From: Pardosa pseudoannulata
Taxonomy: Eukaryota > Arthropoda > Arachnida > Araneae > Lycosidae
Direction: 5' to 3'
DNA: 64,000 bases
Assembly (NCBI GenBank): GCA_032207245.1
Contig: CM063505.1
Coordinates: 177,520,030-177,584,029 of the forward strand
The notes beneath the pieces are model-generated. The model was not told the origin of the DNA and searched no databases. It saw only the letters and a program-made list of their open reading frames with translations. Shown here in pieces: positions 1-12,068 of this stretch. The translations under genes were made by a program, and so were the position numbers. Position 1 is the stretch's first letter, and every line of letters starts with the position of its first letter.

Positions 1-2285
1 TTCCATTTTTTTTCATAGATGTCCCAAATCCAGCACAATGCAGTGTCTCAAATAGGTGACTTCGATTTAATCATTCATGTTTTGTGATTGGTACAGATGA
101 TTTTTGAACTGATATGATCTAGAAAAGATGCTTTGAAAGGCAGTCATAGGCAGTCGCAAGAGTGAAAGTAGCTATAGATCTTCCTCTTGGCTTTGAAATA
201 TGTACAGCTGTTTATCTTCGCTTTATCTTTGTTGGCCTCTCTAATACCTCTCTAAATACTTTTTCTGTAAGATCACTTAAATGACAGTTTTCCTGGTGTA
301 GATACGAATCTAATTATCTGAGAGCGGTATGATTTTCGCTTTATACGTTTCCGAGAGGTTTTTATCCCTTATGCAAAAATTTCATGGCAACATTTTTGTG
401 ATTTTAAGTTAGGCCATTAAGGTGAATCTGCGCTAGCCATGTTGGATTCCCCTTTCTCTACATTAATCTACAGGAAAACTAGTATTTTCTCTGGTTTTCA
501 ATTTAAGAATTCCTTAAAAATTATACCACTAGATAGAATAGCAATTTCTCTAGGGTGATATATTTTAATTTGTTTAAATTTATGTCTTTTAATTGCTGTT
601 ATTTGCATTTCTAAGAGACTACCAAAATTATTCATTAATAATTTTAAATTAAAAGTATTTCATATTTTTTTCAAAAAGGATCGCATCTAACGAATTTGCA
701 GTTCTATCACGGAGTTTAATTAAAAAAAAATTCTTAAAATGTAAGCCACACAGAGGAAATTTTGTTTCCCCATAGGTTAACATTGAGCAAAGAAATCCAA
801 TATGACAATTTCAGCCCTACCTTAATGATTTCTAGATAATTTAAGAGATCGACTGACACAGTGACTTCAAAAGAAGAGGTATTCTGTAAGGCATTAAAAT
901 AAAGTGAAGGAACTAATATATCAAGAAAGAAAGCTTTTTTTTTTTCGAAAAGTGAGATTTTAAAAATATTTTAACATTGTGTAGAGATGTGAAGTCATAA
1001 GCTGTTTTTATTCCACATTCTTTTTGGTTTTATTTAAGTGTTACATTCTTCTATCATTTTTCATGTGGTTGCTGACAGCGCTGAGTGTGGAAAAAATAAA
1101 GGTTGGGGAATAGATATTTGTTAGGTGAGTTTGCTATATGGTAGACACTGTTTTTGAAGAATGAAGTGATCGCTTCAATTCGTTTCTTTTTAGTTTAATA
1201 AAAAGTAATAGGTTTAATTAAAACCTCAAGTGCTAATTTTTATGAGTGGTGTAAAAGAAGAAAGTTTACAACTAAGGAATTTTTTTATGGGAATTTTTCT
1301 CAGAAATGAAATTATACAAAAATTTGGGATTATTTAAGTCCGAACTTATTCCCCGAACCAATTTCATATTTCATGACATCATTAAACTTTGAGTGACATT
1401 AAATATTCTTATTTGTTGATTTTTCGTATTTTAATTATAAGAGATTGACAGTTCAAAGCAGAACTGCTTTGTTATCCCGTAGAAAAAGAACCGAAAAAAA
1501 AACCACCTTATATGTGTCATTAGCATAAAAGAAAGGTTAATTTACAAAGAGCTCATTACGTAGAGTGTTATGAATTTTTAACTAACTTCCGAAAATAAGC
1601 ACTAAAAAGTTTGATAAAAGTGAGAAAACATGGGCTGACAAGGAGCAAGTGTCATAATTTAGATATATGACTGACGTCATGAATTTCAGGATTTTAAGTT
1701 TTAAAATTCCGATTAAATTTGCGATAAAGAAAACGTTAACCTTTTTGTTGCTTACTCTTTTTGTCACCAGAAGTCCAAATTAAATTATTATAAATAAATC
1801 ATTTAAAAAGGGTAAAATAAAATAATTTTTTTATTTAACGTAAAGTAAATATGTATACTGCTGTTTAATTATCTTACTGATTATTAATCAATAAATATAG
1901 AGAAAAGAAATTTCAGTGTAATGTAATATTTAAAAATATTGAAACCCGTAGTATGATAGAGAAAATTTATACTTTTAGTTACTTTTACTTATTTCAAGTT
2001 TACCTTAAGCTACTTTTATTTTTGTAGACTCTAGTTAAAAAAATGCAAATAGGTATGAAATTTTCCTCTAAGCACTTTAGTTTGTTAATGAATTATTTAT
2101 TATGCTCTATGATACATTCTTTGGATCGTTCAATTTATTACACTAGATGCGTTTATATTCAAGTAATATAACTAGAAAAAACTGTGGTTAAATTATGGTC
2201 AAGGGGCTAAAAGTTTTCCCCTTTTCTCGGAAACGGACCAAATTGGGTACAAGTGACACTTTTTTTTTATATGTAACACAAATGT
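1..2285. other. Unassigned AT-rich DNA
   Basis: No gene, RNA or repeat could be supported here on either strand. The sequence is AT-rich with short homopolymer runs, and its open frames are short and have no recognisable motifs. Confidence 0.6.
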
Positions 2286-2768
2286 GAGAGCCGCAGTATG
2301 TCTATACCAAGGTAACGATCTCGTAACTTGGTCATGGGTTTGGAGATCGAGCCGGTCTAAGATCCGTCGTGTCCGTTAAAGGTGACTGAGGTACGTAAAA
2401 TATGTTCGTGTCACTATGTACCCCAAGTTCGCAAACGATGCCTCTGGGAGTGGCAGGTCAAGCTTACGGTTCTTCTGCTTGGTCCCTGTTTCTAAATTAC
2501 GAGGATCCACTTGAGCAAAGTCGTTCTTTTACCCTGGCGGTGTTCATTGAAACGAAAAGCTGACCCATTTTCCAAAATCCGAGTAACCTATGGATATAAT
2601 TGTGCTTAGTTTATGCAAGTGGCATCAGAAACAACAACTATGAAATGTCAGCATGCTTCTCTATTAGAAGATGACTAGATGAAGAGAAGCACAACCCTAC
2701 CGTGATTTATTCCCCCAGTAATGCAACTTCTTACAGTACTGGCGGGGAATAAATGTGAGACGAAAACA
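2286..2768 (+). mobile_element. SINE-B, tRNA-derived retroposon, full-length but diverged
   Basis: This aligns along its length with the element at 39332-39815. The tRNA-like head is degraded here; the better copy keeps a perfect A box (TAGCTCAGTCGG) and an anticodon loop reading CTCGTAA, as in tRNA-Thr(CGT). The body carries shared blocks such as GGCAGGTCAAGC, CGAGGATCCACTTGAGCA and GCAAGTGGCATCAGAAAC. The 3' part ends in a hairpin-like stretch around GGCGGGGAATAAATG (about 2745-2765), which corresponds to the end of the 233-bp satellite monomer at 39.6-41.9 kb. Confidence 0.75.
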
Positions 2769-4482
2769 TAGAACAAGAATGAGTACGTGAATTCGCCATA
2801 AAAATCTTTAAAAGAAGAAAGTTGATGAATATTTCTAATTATTTAGGTTCTGAGAGAAATCACTGCAGTATTTTAATTTCTGTTTTAAGTTGATAGCCCT
2901 TATTGCAAATGACTGCCAAGCAGTAACCACAAGAAGCTGAATTGGATCGTATGCTGAGTTTCATGGTCGAATGGTAAACTACCTGATGGCCAATGCAAAG
3001 ATACATACAAAAGGTTAGAAAACTTTAAAGCGTATGGAAAGTTGCATTTGGTAGCTTATTGGGACTTTTTTCCTTATAACAGCACGATTCCCGTGTAACA
3101 TGCACTCATTTTATCCACTCCGTTTGGCGGTCCCGGGTTTTGGACAGTGTCTAGTGAGGCTGAAAGATCCACAATCTTGATTTTTCTATAACTTTGAAGT
3201 TTTCCCGCATAATATCATACCTGAACAGTAAACTGTGTTAATTGTGCAGTTTTTGTCAGTATAGCATTAGTTCTCTGGCGCTAGTTTACTCCATTTACTC
3301 TCAGATTTGAAAATTACCAATACTTCGGAGAAGAGTCTCTTCTTGCTTTTATTAAAACTTTCTGGCCACTCCCTGAGTTTTCTGATATATAGAGTATTCT
3401 TTATTTAAGTGGGATAGAAAAAATGATGCTTAAAAAAAGCTAATAGCGAAACTGAAAGTTATTGAGTTTGATGCGACAAGTGAGTGTCTTGTGATAAAAT
3501 AGCTGTAAGTTATTTTTTAGGAAAGAATGCGAAAGATTACCGATTCGTAAAAATCGAGTATCCATGCATTTGTTAGTTCAAAAAATTAATGTTTTTGATC
3601 GGGTTTTGGAACTAATGATTTGTTTTATCAGTCATTTACATTCAACGAAAGTGACAAGACTGAAGGAAGAACTGAAAAAAATACTTTGTACTTTACTCGC
3701 TTTCCTTTCAGCTTTTAGCAATCCAACTATACAGGGGACTGCGCAGTTTAATAGGTAGTGTATGGTTCACTTTAGATACGAGAATATCTCTAACTTCTTA
3801 ATAAAAGTATAATGGTATTTCCTAAAATTCGAATTTTTCTTTTTGTTAGGCTTTGCCGAATATAGTATGTAAGTTTGAACTTTTGTACAATAAAAATTCT
3901 GAATAATCATAGAAATATCAAAACTTACTTAAGAACTTACTTTTGGTGGGCTATACGTGCAAAAATAAATTGACTTCATGCACTTAAAACTAATTCTGTT
4001 AAATATTATAATAATTCTGCCGAATGTTCTCTCTTCAACGTGAATCTTTTCTCTGTTACAATATAATAGGTTAAAAGAATGTTTTAATAAATTTTATTCT
4101 ATTATTCAGAGCAAAAATATCCCAGTTAAGTTTTCTTTTGTAATGAATTACCTTTCGTTAGTAGATTTTGTGAAATTGTTGCTGATATCGTCTTTAAGCA
4201 TGACTTCATTACATTGACTTCAAGTCAAACAATTCATAAACATTTTGATTACCTTCCTTTTAAGAGCATAATTTATTTCCCCGGATAAGATAATTATCTT
4301 AAAACCTAGTTTATATTCTTTAATAAACAGAGAAATGTCCAGGCTTTATTGCAAACAGAGCAACATGATATTTGTAAAAAATAGAAGTAAGAGAAAGTTA
4401 TATTTGAGGTACTTTTATTCTTTGTAATGCTTTCAACTAATTAACAGTTATAGTAGGAAGGAAATTCATCGATTATGTTTAA
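2769..4482. other. Unassigned AT-rich DNA
   Basis: No supported feature was seen. A 64-codon plus-strand frame at 3564-3758 has no recognisable domain or splice context and was not called. Confidence 0.5.
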
Positions 4483-4712
4483 CCCTTTCGTGGGCCGTGG
4501 AAAGATTACTTCCTACACGATCTTACAAAATACACCTATGAGAAGCGGAAAACCCATTATAATATATTGGTTTTGTTATTGAAACGACAGGAAGACTGAT
4601 TATCGCTTCGGTTTTGCGTTGTCATCATTTGTTCGGTCGATTGAATAAAATTAGCAGCTGTGTTTTGAAAGTTTGGAAACGTGGAGGGAGATATAAATGG
4701 CTCACGAAGGGG
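4483..4712. mobile_element. piggyBac-like MITE, TTAA target duplication (family 1)
   Basis: A 230-bp element is bounded by TTAA at 4479-4482 and 4713-4716. The ends form an imperfect terminal inverted repeat: CCCTTTCGTGGGCC on the left, and CCCCTTCGTGAGCC when the right end is read on the minus strand. TTAA target duplication with CCC-starting ends is the piggyBac superfamily signature. There is no coding capacity, so it is non-autonomous. Confidence 0.8.
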
Positions 4713-4716
4713 TTAA

Positions 4717-6362
4717 TGTCAGCTTTTAGGGTTTTAGTGAGATTCCTAAAAGCTAAAAAAGATTTTTAAAAAGATACAATATCGTTTAGATCTCGTAACT
4801 ATTAGCATCCATGAAGATAAATTTCTCAGGCATCAGAACTCATAGCACTCTTGGATTATTTTTCAATGACCGTATAGCATGTGGCGTTCTGATGTTAACC
4901 GCGTCGAAGAAGCTCCCGTCAAATGCAGATTGACATGGAAGGCAAATTTGTTACCAAACACACGGATCACACTCCTTGTAATTACATTTTTAATTATAAT
5001 TTAATGTTGGTTACTTGATCTCTTTTTTTTTGTATGCTCCGTAGTTTTTTTCGTCACTATGTAAATAATTTTAATGTTTACGAAATCAAGAAGTATAAAA
5101 GGGGGCACTTTACGTGCACCTTTTGCCTGTTTGTTTTTGCTTTTGTTATTGCCTGTTGCTTGTCGTGTTTTTTGCTCCAATATAGTTTTCCCCCCATCAG
5201 GTGAATCGCATAATGCCACACTTGCCAGAATGTTGAATTTGAAGATTTAGTTTAGTATTATCTGCGAACTGTTCTGAATGTTTTGTTTAAGTGTTTTATT
5301 TACGTTGTTTTTGAGAAAGGAAAAATAAACTTGCTGATCGTTCCTTTCAAACAAAATTTCCCTCGATGCTGCGCGCGTGAGCATGTTGCAGTATATAAGG
5401 TGAGCGGCACAGTTCAGTCGGAAGGGGAAATCGCTCTCGGCTTTGGAATTAGCGTTCTTAATCAAAAGAACTTTTCGCCAGATTGCCCTGATGTCTTTAT
5501 ACTTTACCTTTTTACTCTTTATTTACTTATTAGTCTTTTATTAAAAACGTTTTGATCAAAAGCTCACGTTGAAGATTAATTCTGTTCCGCGTCAATATCC
5601 CTCTACAAGCATTAAATTTTATCTTATAGAATCACAGTACATTTTATTTTGTGTGATATCTGTTAGAATAGATATCCAGTATAATATACTCTTCTTATCG
5701 CTCTGGAAAATGTTTTATTTATAAACCACCATTAACGGCTAAATTATAGAGGTTCTCCTGAGTTTACGACCTATCAGTTTAACGACTAGACGCTCTTTCG
5801 ACCAATCGAGTTTTGACTTGCAATTCGAAAAATTCCCGAATTTCTGGTCGGAAATTGACCAGTAGTGTTTTGCAATATGTACGCTTAGAGTACTCTAGGT
5901 ATACTAATTACTTTTATAGTCAGTTTAACTCACCTAGTAGTCGTTTTATGATCTTTTTTATTTTTTACCTATTTACAACCCCAAAATAATAGAAACTTCG
6001 GGAAAAAGAAAATGTATGGAATCATGAGAACAACGATATGTCAAAATGGCTTAAAAATAGCAAAGGAATTTAAGTTGGTACCTTCGAAAATTTCACCGAT
6101 TTTAAATAAATTCTACAATCTTATATAATTCTATTTTATTTTTAATCCCTTAGTTTTGTACCTTTCCTACATTTCGGTAGTAACCTCTTCGCTTTTAGAT
6201 CAATATGCTTAACGACGTAGTCGTTGGAACTTAACTTGTAAAATATTTATGTAGAGGTATTTCTACAGAAATAGCGATAACATCTCCCTGTTTTCCCTTC
6301 TTTTGGATGCTTATTTAAAATTCTGTCGTTTTATTTACATTATTAATTTAAAATTTATATTT
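4717..6362. other. Unassigned AT-rich DNA
   Basis: No gene or repeat is supported. Overlapping open frames at 5247-5555 on both strands lack domains and look like chance. Confidence 0.5.
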
Positions 6363-6541
6363 CTATGTAAGTTCTTTGAGTCCTTCAAAATCGAGTTTGT
6401 CGAAGATAAGCGAACTATCATTACTCAAATTAACGAATAAAGTGCCAGCATGCCACGAAGCCATAGTAAAGATTTTCTTACCTTTATCCGGAGATTTCTT
6501 GGGTTTTATATTGAAACATATCGTCCTTGAATGTATACACT
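6363..6541 (-). CDS. Possible 3'-terminal exon of an unknown gene
   Basis: On the minus strand a pyrimidine-rich acceptor (CGCTTCATTTCAG) at about 6542-6554 is followed by an open frame of about 59 codons that ends in a stop. It starts CIHSRTICFNIKPKKSPDKG and ends FDKLDFEGLKEL. An AATAAA lies about 30 nt after the stop (about 6330). The composition looks more protein-like than neighbouring frames, but no domain was recognised. A GTAAGA donor-like site inside the frame would allow a shorter 58-nt exon instead. Weak acceptors and AATAAA are common in AT-rich DNA, so this is only a candidate. The frame can also be opened from an ATG at 6566. Confidence 0.25.
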
Positions 6542-6844
6542 GAAATGAAGCGAAATAATTAAACATTCCATGTAAACGGAAAAAAATATGAGAAATTTAA
6601 ACACAAATTTCGTTAAGAATAAAATAAAAAAAGAAACCTAATTACAAAATTGACTATAATAAGACTTTATTTTTTTCGAAAGTACTTTTTAGCAATAAAA
6701 CAGTTCCTTAAAATAACATTTTTAAAACTAATATTTGTGTAGTCCTTTAAACGAAAAATGTAAACTTATCAGTTATAAAAGAAAAATGTATACTTAAAAA
6801 TGGTAGAGTTGAATTAATATTAAAGTTAGGAAATGCAAAATAAA

Positions 6845-7682
6845 TCCCCTCTATAGTAATAGCCTAAGTTATCTGTCCGTCTGTCCTTGAATTTATGAAG
6901 AGGTTGGACCCGGAAGGGATAGGGGCATTCATATTGAATTCCTAATAAATTAGGGTTAGCAAAATCAAAGTGAGTCTTTAAAGCATTCGAAATCCACTCC
7001 TCCCCCTCTTTTCGAGCGTTTAAGCCATTATATCAAGCCCTATTTCTCCTGGTTAAGAGAGGGCGATTAAATGTATCTATCACATAACAAATAGATAAAA
7101 AAAAACATTTTTTTCTAGCATTATGACATCATTCGTTTAACCATCTCATTTAATGATTTCTTATTTTAAATTATTTAAATATCGTCTGCATTATATTCAT
7201 GCGTTTTATCACTGAACTTAGATATTACACAAATAATTTTCTTTGATATTTGGTTTAAATAATAGATTAGGTACATATGTGATAATTTTAAATTTAATCA
7301 TCGCTTATTTTTTATTGCAATGAAAATTTTATCACTATTAACAACAAATTCTTTTCATAAAAGTCTAAGATTCTATTTCACGAACTAATAAATATCTAGA
7401 GTTTAAGTTATATATCTTTGAAAATTAAGAAGTTTGTTCGTTTTTTTTTTGTTTTTTATACATAACCACATGGTTTGACTAAATGAATTCAACGTGATTC
7501 TAAACTGCATTCACAGTATCGGGAGACTTTAGAGGAGTATGAAGATAAACAAATTATTGAGCATGTACCAGATAATTCTCAGCCAACAAACAAACCATTT
7601 TTTACCTGCTTCATAGGGTACTTTACAATTCTGGAAAACTAAAAATTTTACTAATCCCGTCATATGACGGGTTATATGCTAG
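6845..7682 (+). mobile_element. Helitron-like non-autonomous element
   Basis: The right end has the canonical Helitron arrangement: a perfect 16-nt palindrome CCCGTCATATGACGGG (7656-7671), seven bases, then CTAG (7679-7682) followed by T. The left end is placed at TC after A (6844/6845), upstream of a block AATAGCCTAAGTTATCTGTC shared with copies at 48825 and 49430. There is no terminal inverted repeat and no target duplication, as expected for rolling-circle elements. No Rep/helicase coding is present. The exact 5' base is uncertain. Confidence 0.7.
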
Positions 7683-7935
7683 TATTTAAAAGAAAAATAG
7701 ATAGTTTGTAAAAGATGAAGTCTTTTAATTTTTCCATTCATTTCCCACTAGTTTGAATAAATAATAAATTATTATAAATTTTAGACAATTTATTGTTGCG
7801 TACAACAAAACCTCCCTAAAGAGTCCATCAACTTGACCATAACAAATCTGTCTTTCAGTGAGGTCTACAAGGAAAACAAGAATCAATTGAAATTTTCTTT
7901 TATTTTAAGAATTAAAATATTTTATTCAGTTAGAG

Positions 7936-8532
7936 CAGTGATTCTTAACTTTTTTTAAGCTACCCCCCCCTCTTTGTAAAAATTCCGTAATTTCAAGTAT
8001 AGGGTTGAAGAAGTACTGAATTATAAAAACAAGATGTTTAAGTAATTTTCTTCAATATAGTTACAAATCAAATCTTTGTTACAGACACATATTGAAACGA
8101 ATGGTTAGGGCACTAATCTTTGTTTCCGGAGTTCGTGGGTTCGACTTCCACTAGGGCATAGCTGTTCGTAGCCGTTCGGATTCAGTTTTAAATAGTAGGT
8201 CCCGGTCTTAATAGCCCTCGTGTTGCAAAAGAGTAGACCGTAGCTCTCCAAACCAAACCAAACGAATGTTGTTGATTCAATATATTTTTCTGAATGTCGG
8301 CCCAATTTCACGCAGAACATAGGTAATGAAAATGACTGGTTTTGGTATCACCGCGTAAGTTCGTTTAATTATTAGTAAAAATTGTGTAAATTAGATAATA
8401 AAAGTAATAAATTTATTTAGTACTTTTAAAATTAAGTTTAAAAGCCAAATTCTGCTCATATCGCAGCCCTACCGTTCGAAACAAGTTCACTGCCCACTAA
8501 CATCGTCCCACCGACCCCGTTGAGAACCACCG
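7936..8532. mobile_element. hAT-like non-autonomous DNA transposon with intact 8-bp target duplication
   Basis: The ends are CAGTGATTCTTAAC (left) and CGGTGGTTCTCAAC (right, minus strand), close to the CAGTGGTTCTCAAC ends of hAT/Charlie elements. The 8-bp direct repeat AGTTAGAG flanks it exactly (7928-7935 and 8533-8540). A SINE-A copy is inserted at about 8097-8263. No transposase remains. Confidence 0.85.
8097..8263 (+). mobile_element. SINE-A copy, nested in hAT
   Basis: A tRNA-like head (ATGGTTAGGGCACTAA then GTGGGTTCGACTTCCAC, a slightly decayed B box) is followed by the family body (TGTTCGTAGCCGTTCGGATT, TAGGTCCCGGTCT) and a CCAAACCAAAC tail. It lies inside the hAT element 7936-8532 and is therefore younger than it. 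Confidence 0.85.
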
Positions 8533-8540
8533 AGTTAGAG

Positions 8541-9448
8541 GGAAAGAGCAAAGTGTTTGTTCTATAGTGGTGCATAGATGTTGGCTTCCTTGTTGAGAAT
8601 ATGATATGCCGAACTTAACTTTTTGTTCAGTTTGTAATTTTCATTTCTCGAAATTATATTCCACTTTCTTGGCACTATTTGCATATTATTATAAATAAAT
8701 ATAATTTTTAAATTACAAAGTTATAATGTCTTATTTATTTTAAAGTTATTTAACCATATTATCGACCTTTTTTGCGGTAATCGCCTAAATAATTGATTCA
8801 ACACAACATTCAAAATATCATACATTGCAAATTTGACTCCAGAATTTCTTTATTTCCCCACGGAAGTCATTCTGACTTTCGGTTGAAAAGTTGAAAAGTG
8901 GTCTTACATGGAGGATGACTGGAAAGAGTCGTTAAATCCGCCCAGAATCGTGATCACATATCTGTGATCATTGATAACATAATTGTCCTTTCAGGACCCA
9001 TGGCCTTATATATGTGATTGTCCTTATATTGTACCAAGACCTCTAATCCCACCAGCGTGATTTGGAATCAGAACGCTAGATTTTAAACGACATTAGATGG
9101 GGCTAAAGTTCTTTATATTTTCGATTAATGTTCTACAAGTAATCCTTCAATATGCAATTTCACATGCAATTTCTGCAAGTTTCTATTAACCAAAAAAATT
9201 AGAAAGTGATTGATTCTTTTTAAGGGCTGAGATTTATTGCGCGTTAGTTGTTTATATTTTGACGAAATGGGAACTGATAGAATATTTATTAATTAGAGAT
9301 GGGAGTAAAATTGTCGTTTGTGTTCTTGCATAGACTAATCCGGGAATTTCTAATTAGGTGAGGAAGAAGCAATCTTCAAAAGTTTCACTCATGTTAGCTT
9401 TTTGTGCGTTCTCGCTCGAAGTGAAACAAAGTAGTTTACTGTTGTTGT
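8541..9448. other. Unassigned AT-rich DNA
   Basis: No supported feature. A short hairpin GATCACA-TATC-TGTGATC lies at about 8951-8968, without a visible role. Confidence 0.5.
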
Positions 9449-10183
9449 GGTACAGATGCATTATAGACGCCGTGTTTTTTTTCGCCAAACTTGGCGATTT
9501 TTTGGTTTATGGGTGATGAGTGGGTTGGTGTGTTGGTCCTGAATTTGGTGGTGGGGTTTGGCAGCTTCGATGTGTTCTTGCTCCCCATTGGTGCAAGTGA
9601 TTTCTTTCGACAGTACCCGGCATTATTCGAGAAAATTGCATCTTAGCTGTTCTTTTGGCTTCCAGATGGTGTTGCCTAGGTCAGGTTTTTTTTTTCTTTT
9701 TGTTCTTATCATTTTGTAGGTTTGGTTTGGCTTGGAGCGCTACGGTTTACTTTTTGCAACACGAGGGCTAATGAGACCGGGACCTACTGCTTAAAGCCGA
9801 TTCCGAACGGCTACGAACATCCATGCCACTGTGGGATTCGAACCCACGAACTCCGGTTCCGAAGGCCAGCACCCTAACCATTCGGCCATCGTTCGGCTAT
9901 CATTTTGTGGGATTTAGTAATTAAGTTATGGTGGATATAATTATTTTGATTCTTACTATTATTGAAATTGTTTAAAAGTATCAGAATATTCAAAATGAAA
10001 CATGATGGTTTGGTTTGGAACATTTTTTTGTTCTTATCATTTTCTGGGATTTAGTAATTTAGTTATGGCGGGTGTAGTTATTTCGGTTTTTAGTATTTTT
10101 AGAATTGTTAAAACACGCTTTTTTCTGTTGGTCGCCAAAAAAATCATGGCGGACGGGGCCGGCGTCTATAATGCATCTGTTCC
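9449..10183. mobile_element. DNA transposon with 24-bp TIR and 8-bp target duplication (Merlin- or MULE-like)
   Basis: The terminal inverted repeats differ at one of 24 positions and begin GG(T/A)ACAGATGCATTATAGA (9449-9472 and 10160-10183). The perfect 8-bp direct repeat GTTGTTGT abuts both ends (9441-9448 and 10184-10191). GG-starting ends with an 8-bp duplication fit Merlin or MULE better than hAT, but no transposase is present to decide. The interior contains a local direct duplication (about 9685-9985 versus 10015-10115) and a SINE-A insertion. Confidence 0.75.
9718..9897 (-). mobile_element. SINE-A copy with 11-bp target duplication
   Basis: A nearly complete minus-strand copy, tail to head from left to right: TTTGGTTTGG tail, GAGGGCTAATGAGACCGG, and a B box read as GGATTCGAACCCAC. 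TATCATTTTGT repeats at 9707-9717 and 9898-9908 as the target duplication. The neighbouring internal duplicate at about 10033-10050 reads straight through the equivalent position and acts as an empty site. Confidence 0.9.
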
Positions 10184-10250
10184 GTTGTTGTATGTAGTAT
10201 GTTATCTCTACTATACTAAGTTTCAAGGTTAAATTTCATTTATTTATAGT

Positions 10251-10422
10251 CAGGTTTGGTTTGGCTTGGAACGCTACGGGTCTACTGTTTTGCGCACGAG
10301 GGCTAATGAAACCAGGACCTAATCCTTAAAGCCGGTTCCGAACATCAAAGCCAGCGGTGGGATTCGTACCCATGAACTCCGGTACCGAAGAGCAGCTCTC
10401 TAATTTTCAGCAATTGTTCGGC
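10251..10422 (-). mobile_element. SINE-A copy with 9-bp target duplication
   Basis: A diverged minus-strand copy (TTTGGTTTGGCTTGGAACGC tail, TGGGATTCGTACCCATGA head). TTATTTATA occurs on both sides, at 10240-10248 and 10423-10431. Confidence 0.85.
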
Positions 10423-10431
10423 TTATTTATA

Positions 10432-10943
10432 ATCGGAAAACAAGTATTTCGCCACATTTAATTACATTCTGTTCAACATAGAATTACATCATATTTTAGA
10501 ATATACCAAGGAATGTTATTTAGTTAATTTAACTTATAACTAAAAAATTGCAAAATTGGCAATATAATTTTCAAAAGTATTAGTAACTAAGTTAAAAAAG
10601 AGATTTCTAAAGTAAAGAAATAACATAAGAAATAATTATTGGTTTTTTTGTCACACACTTTTTACAAATACCGAGCATGCAGCTCACAAAAAATTAACAA
10701 AACTTGCACGGTGATTGTTCTTACTTACAAATTTTTGTTAAGTTATATTAGATGAAAATATTTTACACCTTAATAAAAAGAAGGATTTCCTTCCAAAAGA
10801 GTTAATTAATACTACACTACCATCTCAAAGTACATGACTAATAAAAGAGAAAGTTATATGACTTTCTTCTTCTTTGACTACTAACATATTTCTTCTTTTT
10901 TTGTTTCTATTTACACAATCATCATTAATGCAGATTTTAGTGT
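10432..10943. other. Unassigned AT-rich DNA
   Basis: Nothing recognisable on either strand. Confidence 0.5.
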
Positions 10944-11462
10944 TTCTTCATTAGGATATCATATTTATGTCATGTGAGTAAATCTCTTCCGATATATTAA
11001 AGACTAGTTCCCTTATTTTTTTTCTACCTGGATTCTTTTAAGGTGAAGTACATGCAAATGATTTTTAGCACTGGAAATTAACGCTTTACCGGGCGCTCCT
11101 GGAAACTTGAGCCGATATTATATAGTATTTGGCATACAGAAGAACCTTGATTACCCGAAGTAATTGGGACCGAATTCACTTCGAATAATCGAAATTTTCA
11201 TCAATAATCATCTAGTTTAATATGTAGTATCGTCACTGATACAATAAAATGTCTGTGACATGTCAATCTGTGACATATAGCGCACCCGGCACAAGTTTCG
11301 AGGGGTGCCCGATGAAGCTTTAATTTCCAGTGCTAAAAATCATTTGCATGTACTTCACCTTAAAAAAAATCAAGGTAGAAAGGAAATAAGAGAACTAGTC
11401 TTTAATTTAATATATCGGAAGATATTTACTCAGATCACATAAATATGATGTTCTAATGAAGA
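10944..11462. repeat. Large inverted repeat with ~175-bp arms
   Basis: 10944-11117 is matched in inverted orientation by 11278-11462, with shared blocks such as AAGGTGAAGTACATGCAAAT and TTTTTAGCACTGGAAATTAA. The spacer of about 160 bp holds the left end of a pogo-type MITE. This could be a foldback transposon or the scar of an inverted duplication. Confidence 0.75.
11137..11275 (+). mobile_element. pogo/Tigger-type MITE, 5' fragment
   Basis: TA followed by CAGAAGAACCTTGATTACCC, then about 130 bp homologous to the left part of the complete element at 12930-13390 (shared AAGTAATTGGGACCGAA, ATCATCTAGTTTAATATG). The flank to the left is the inverse of the flank to the right of the copy at 11619-12068, so the two are related by inverted duplication rather than by independent insertion. 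Confidence 0.7.
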
Positions 11463-11618
11463 GTGTGCTATATCTTACACATGTATTTTTGTTTTATATA
11501 ATTTTTGTCAAATGCTCCATTTTTGTTCTTTTTAGGTCCCGGCTGGTTGCAGCCGGAAATTTTATTTTCTTTTTAAAATTTTTCTTTTATTCATCTATTT
11601 ATTATTTACTACAAATTA

Positions 11619-12068
11619 CCGTAGAACCTCGATTAAACGAAACTCTCCGTTAATCGAAGTCGGGTTCTTCTTCACTTTTTTTTTTCACTTTCTACTAAGA
11701 TCTAACATTTTCTCTTTACAAACATGCATTTTTAAAGTTTTATTTTATCCCACATTCGTTTTGTATTCAAGACGTCCTTCCCAAACTACGAGTGCAGATA
11801 AATATTTCGGAATTCTCTTTTTTAGAATTCCTTCTCGCAAACACAGTTCTCGATATGAGTGTACTCTTCCCCACTTTCAAACATCTCTGTTCTAAACAAA
11901 AACACACCCATTTTGAAATTCGGAAGGTCATACTGCAGAGTCCCAGAAAAATCGAACTTTATTTCACTAATGACGATACTATACATTAACTAGATGATTA
12001 TTGATGAATTCTCGATTATTCGAAATAGGTTAGGTCCCAATTACTTCGGGTAATTTTATGTTCTAGTG
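11619..12068 (-). mobile_element. pogo/Tigger-type MITE, complete
   Basis: A 450-bp element bounded by TA (11617-11618 and 12069-12070). Terminal sequences are CCGTAGAACCTCGATTAAAC on the left and, read from the right, CACTAGAACATAAAATTACC; a TA duplication with CAGTAGAACCTCG-type ends is typical of pogo/Tigger MITEs. It is inverted relative to 12930-13390. No transposase coding. Confidence 0.75.

Noticed and set aside
8105..8320. Open frames across SINE-A copies (also 14870-15061, 45645-45836, 60488-60772)
   Set aside because: They follow the tRNA-like and body sequence of a retroposon and are not conserved as protein.
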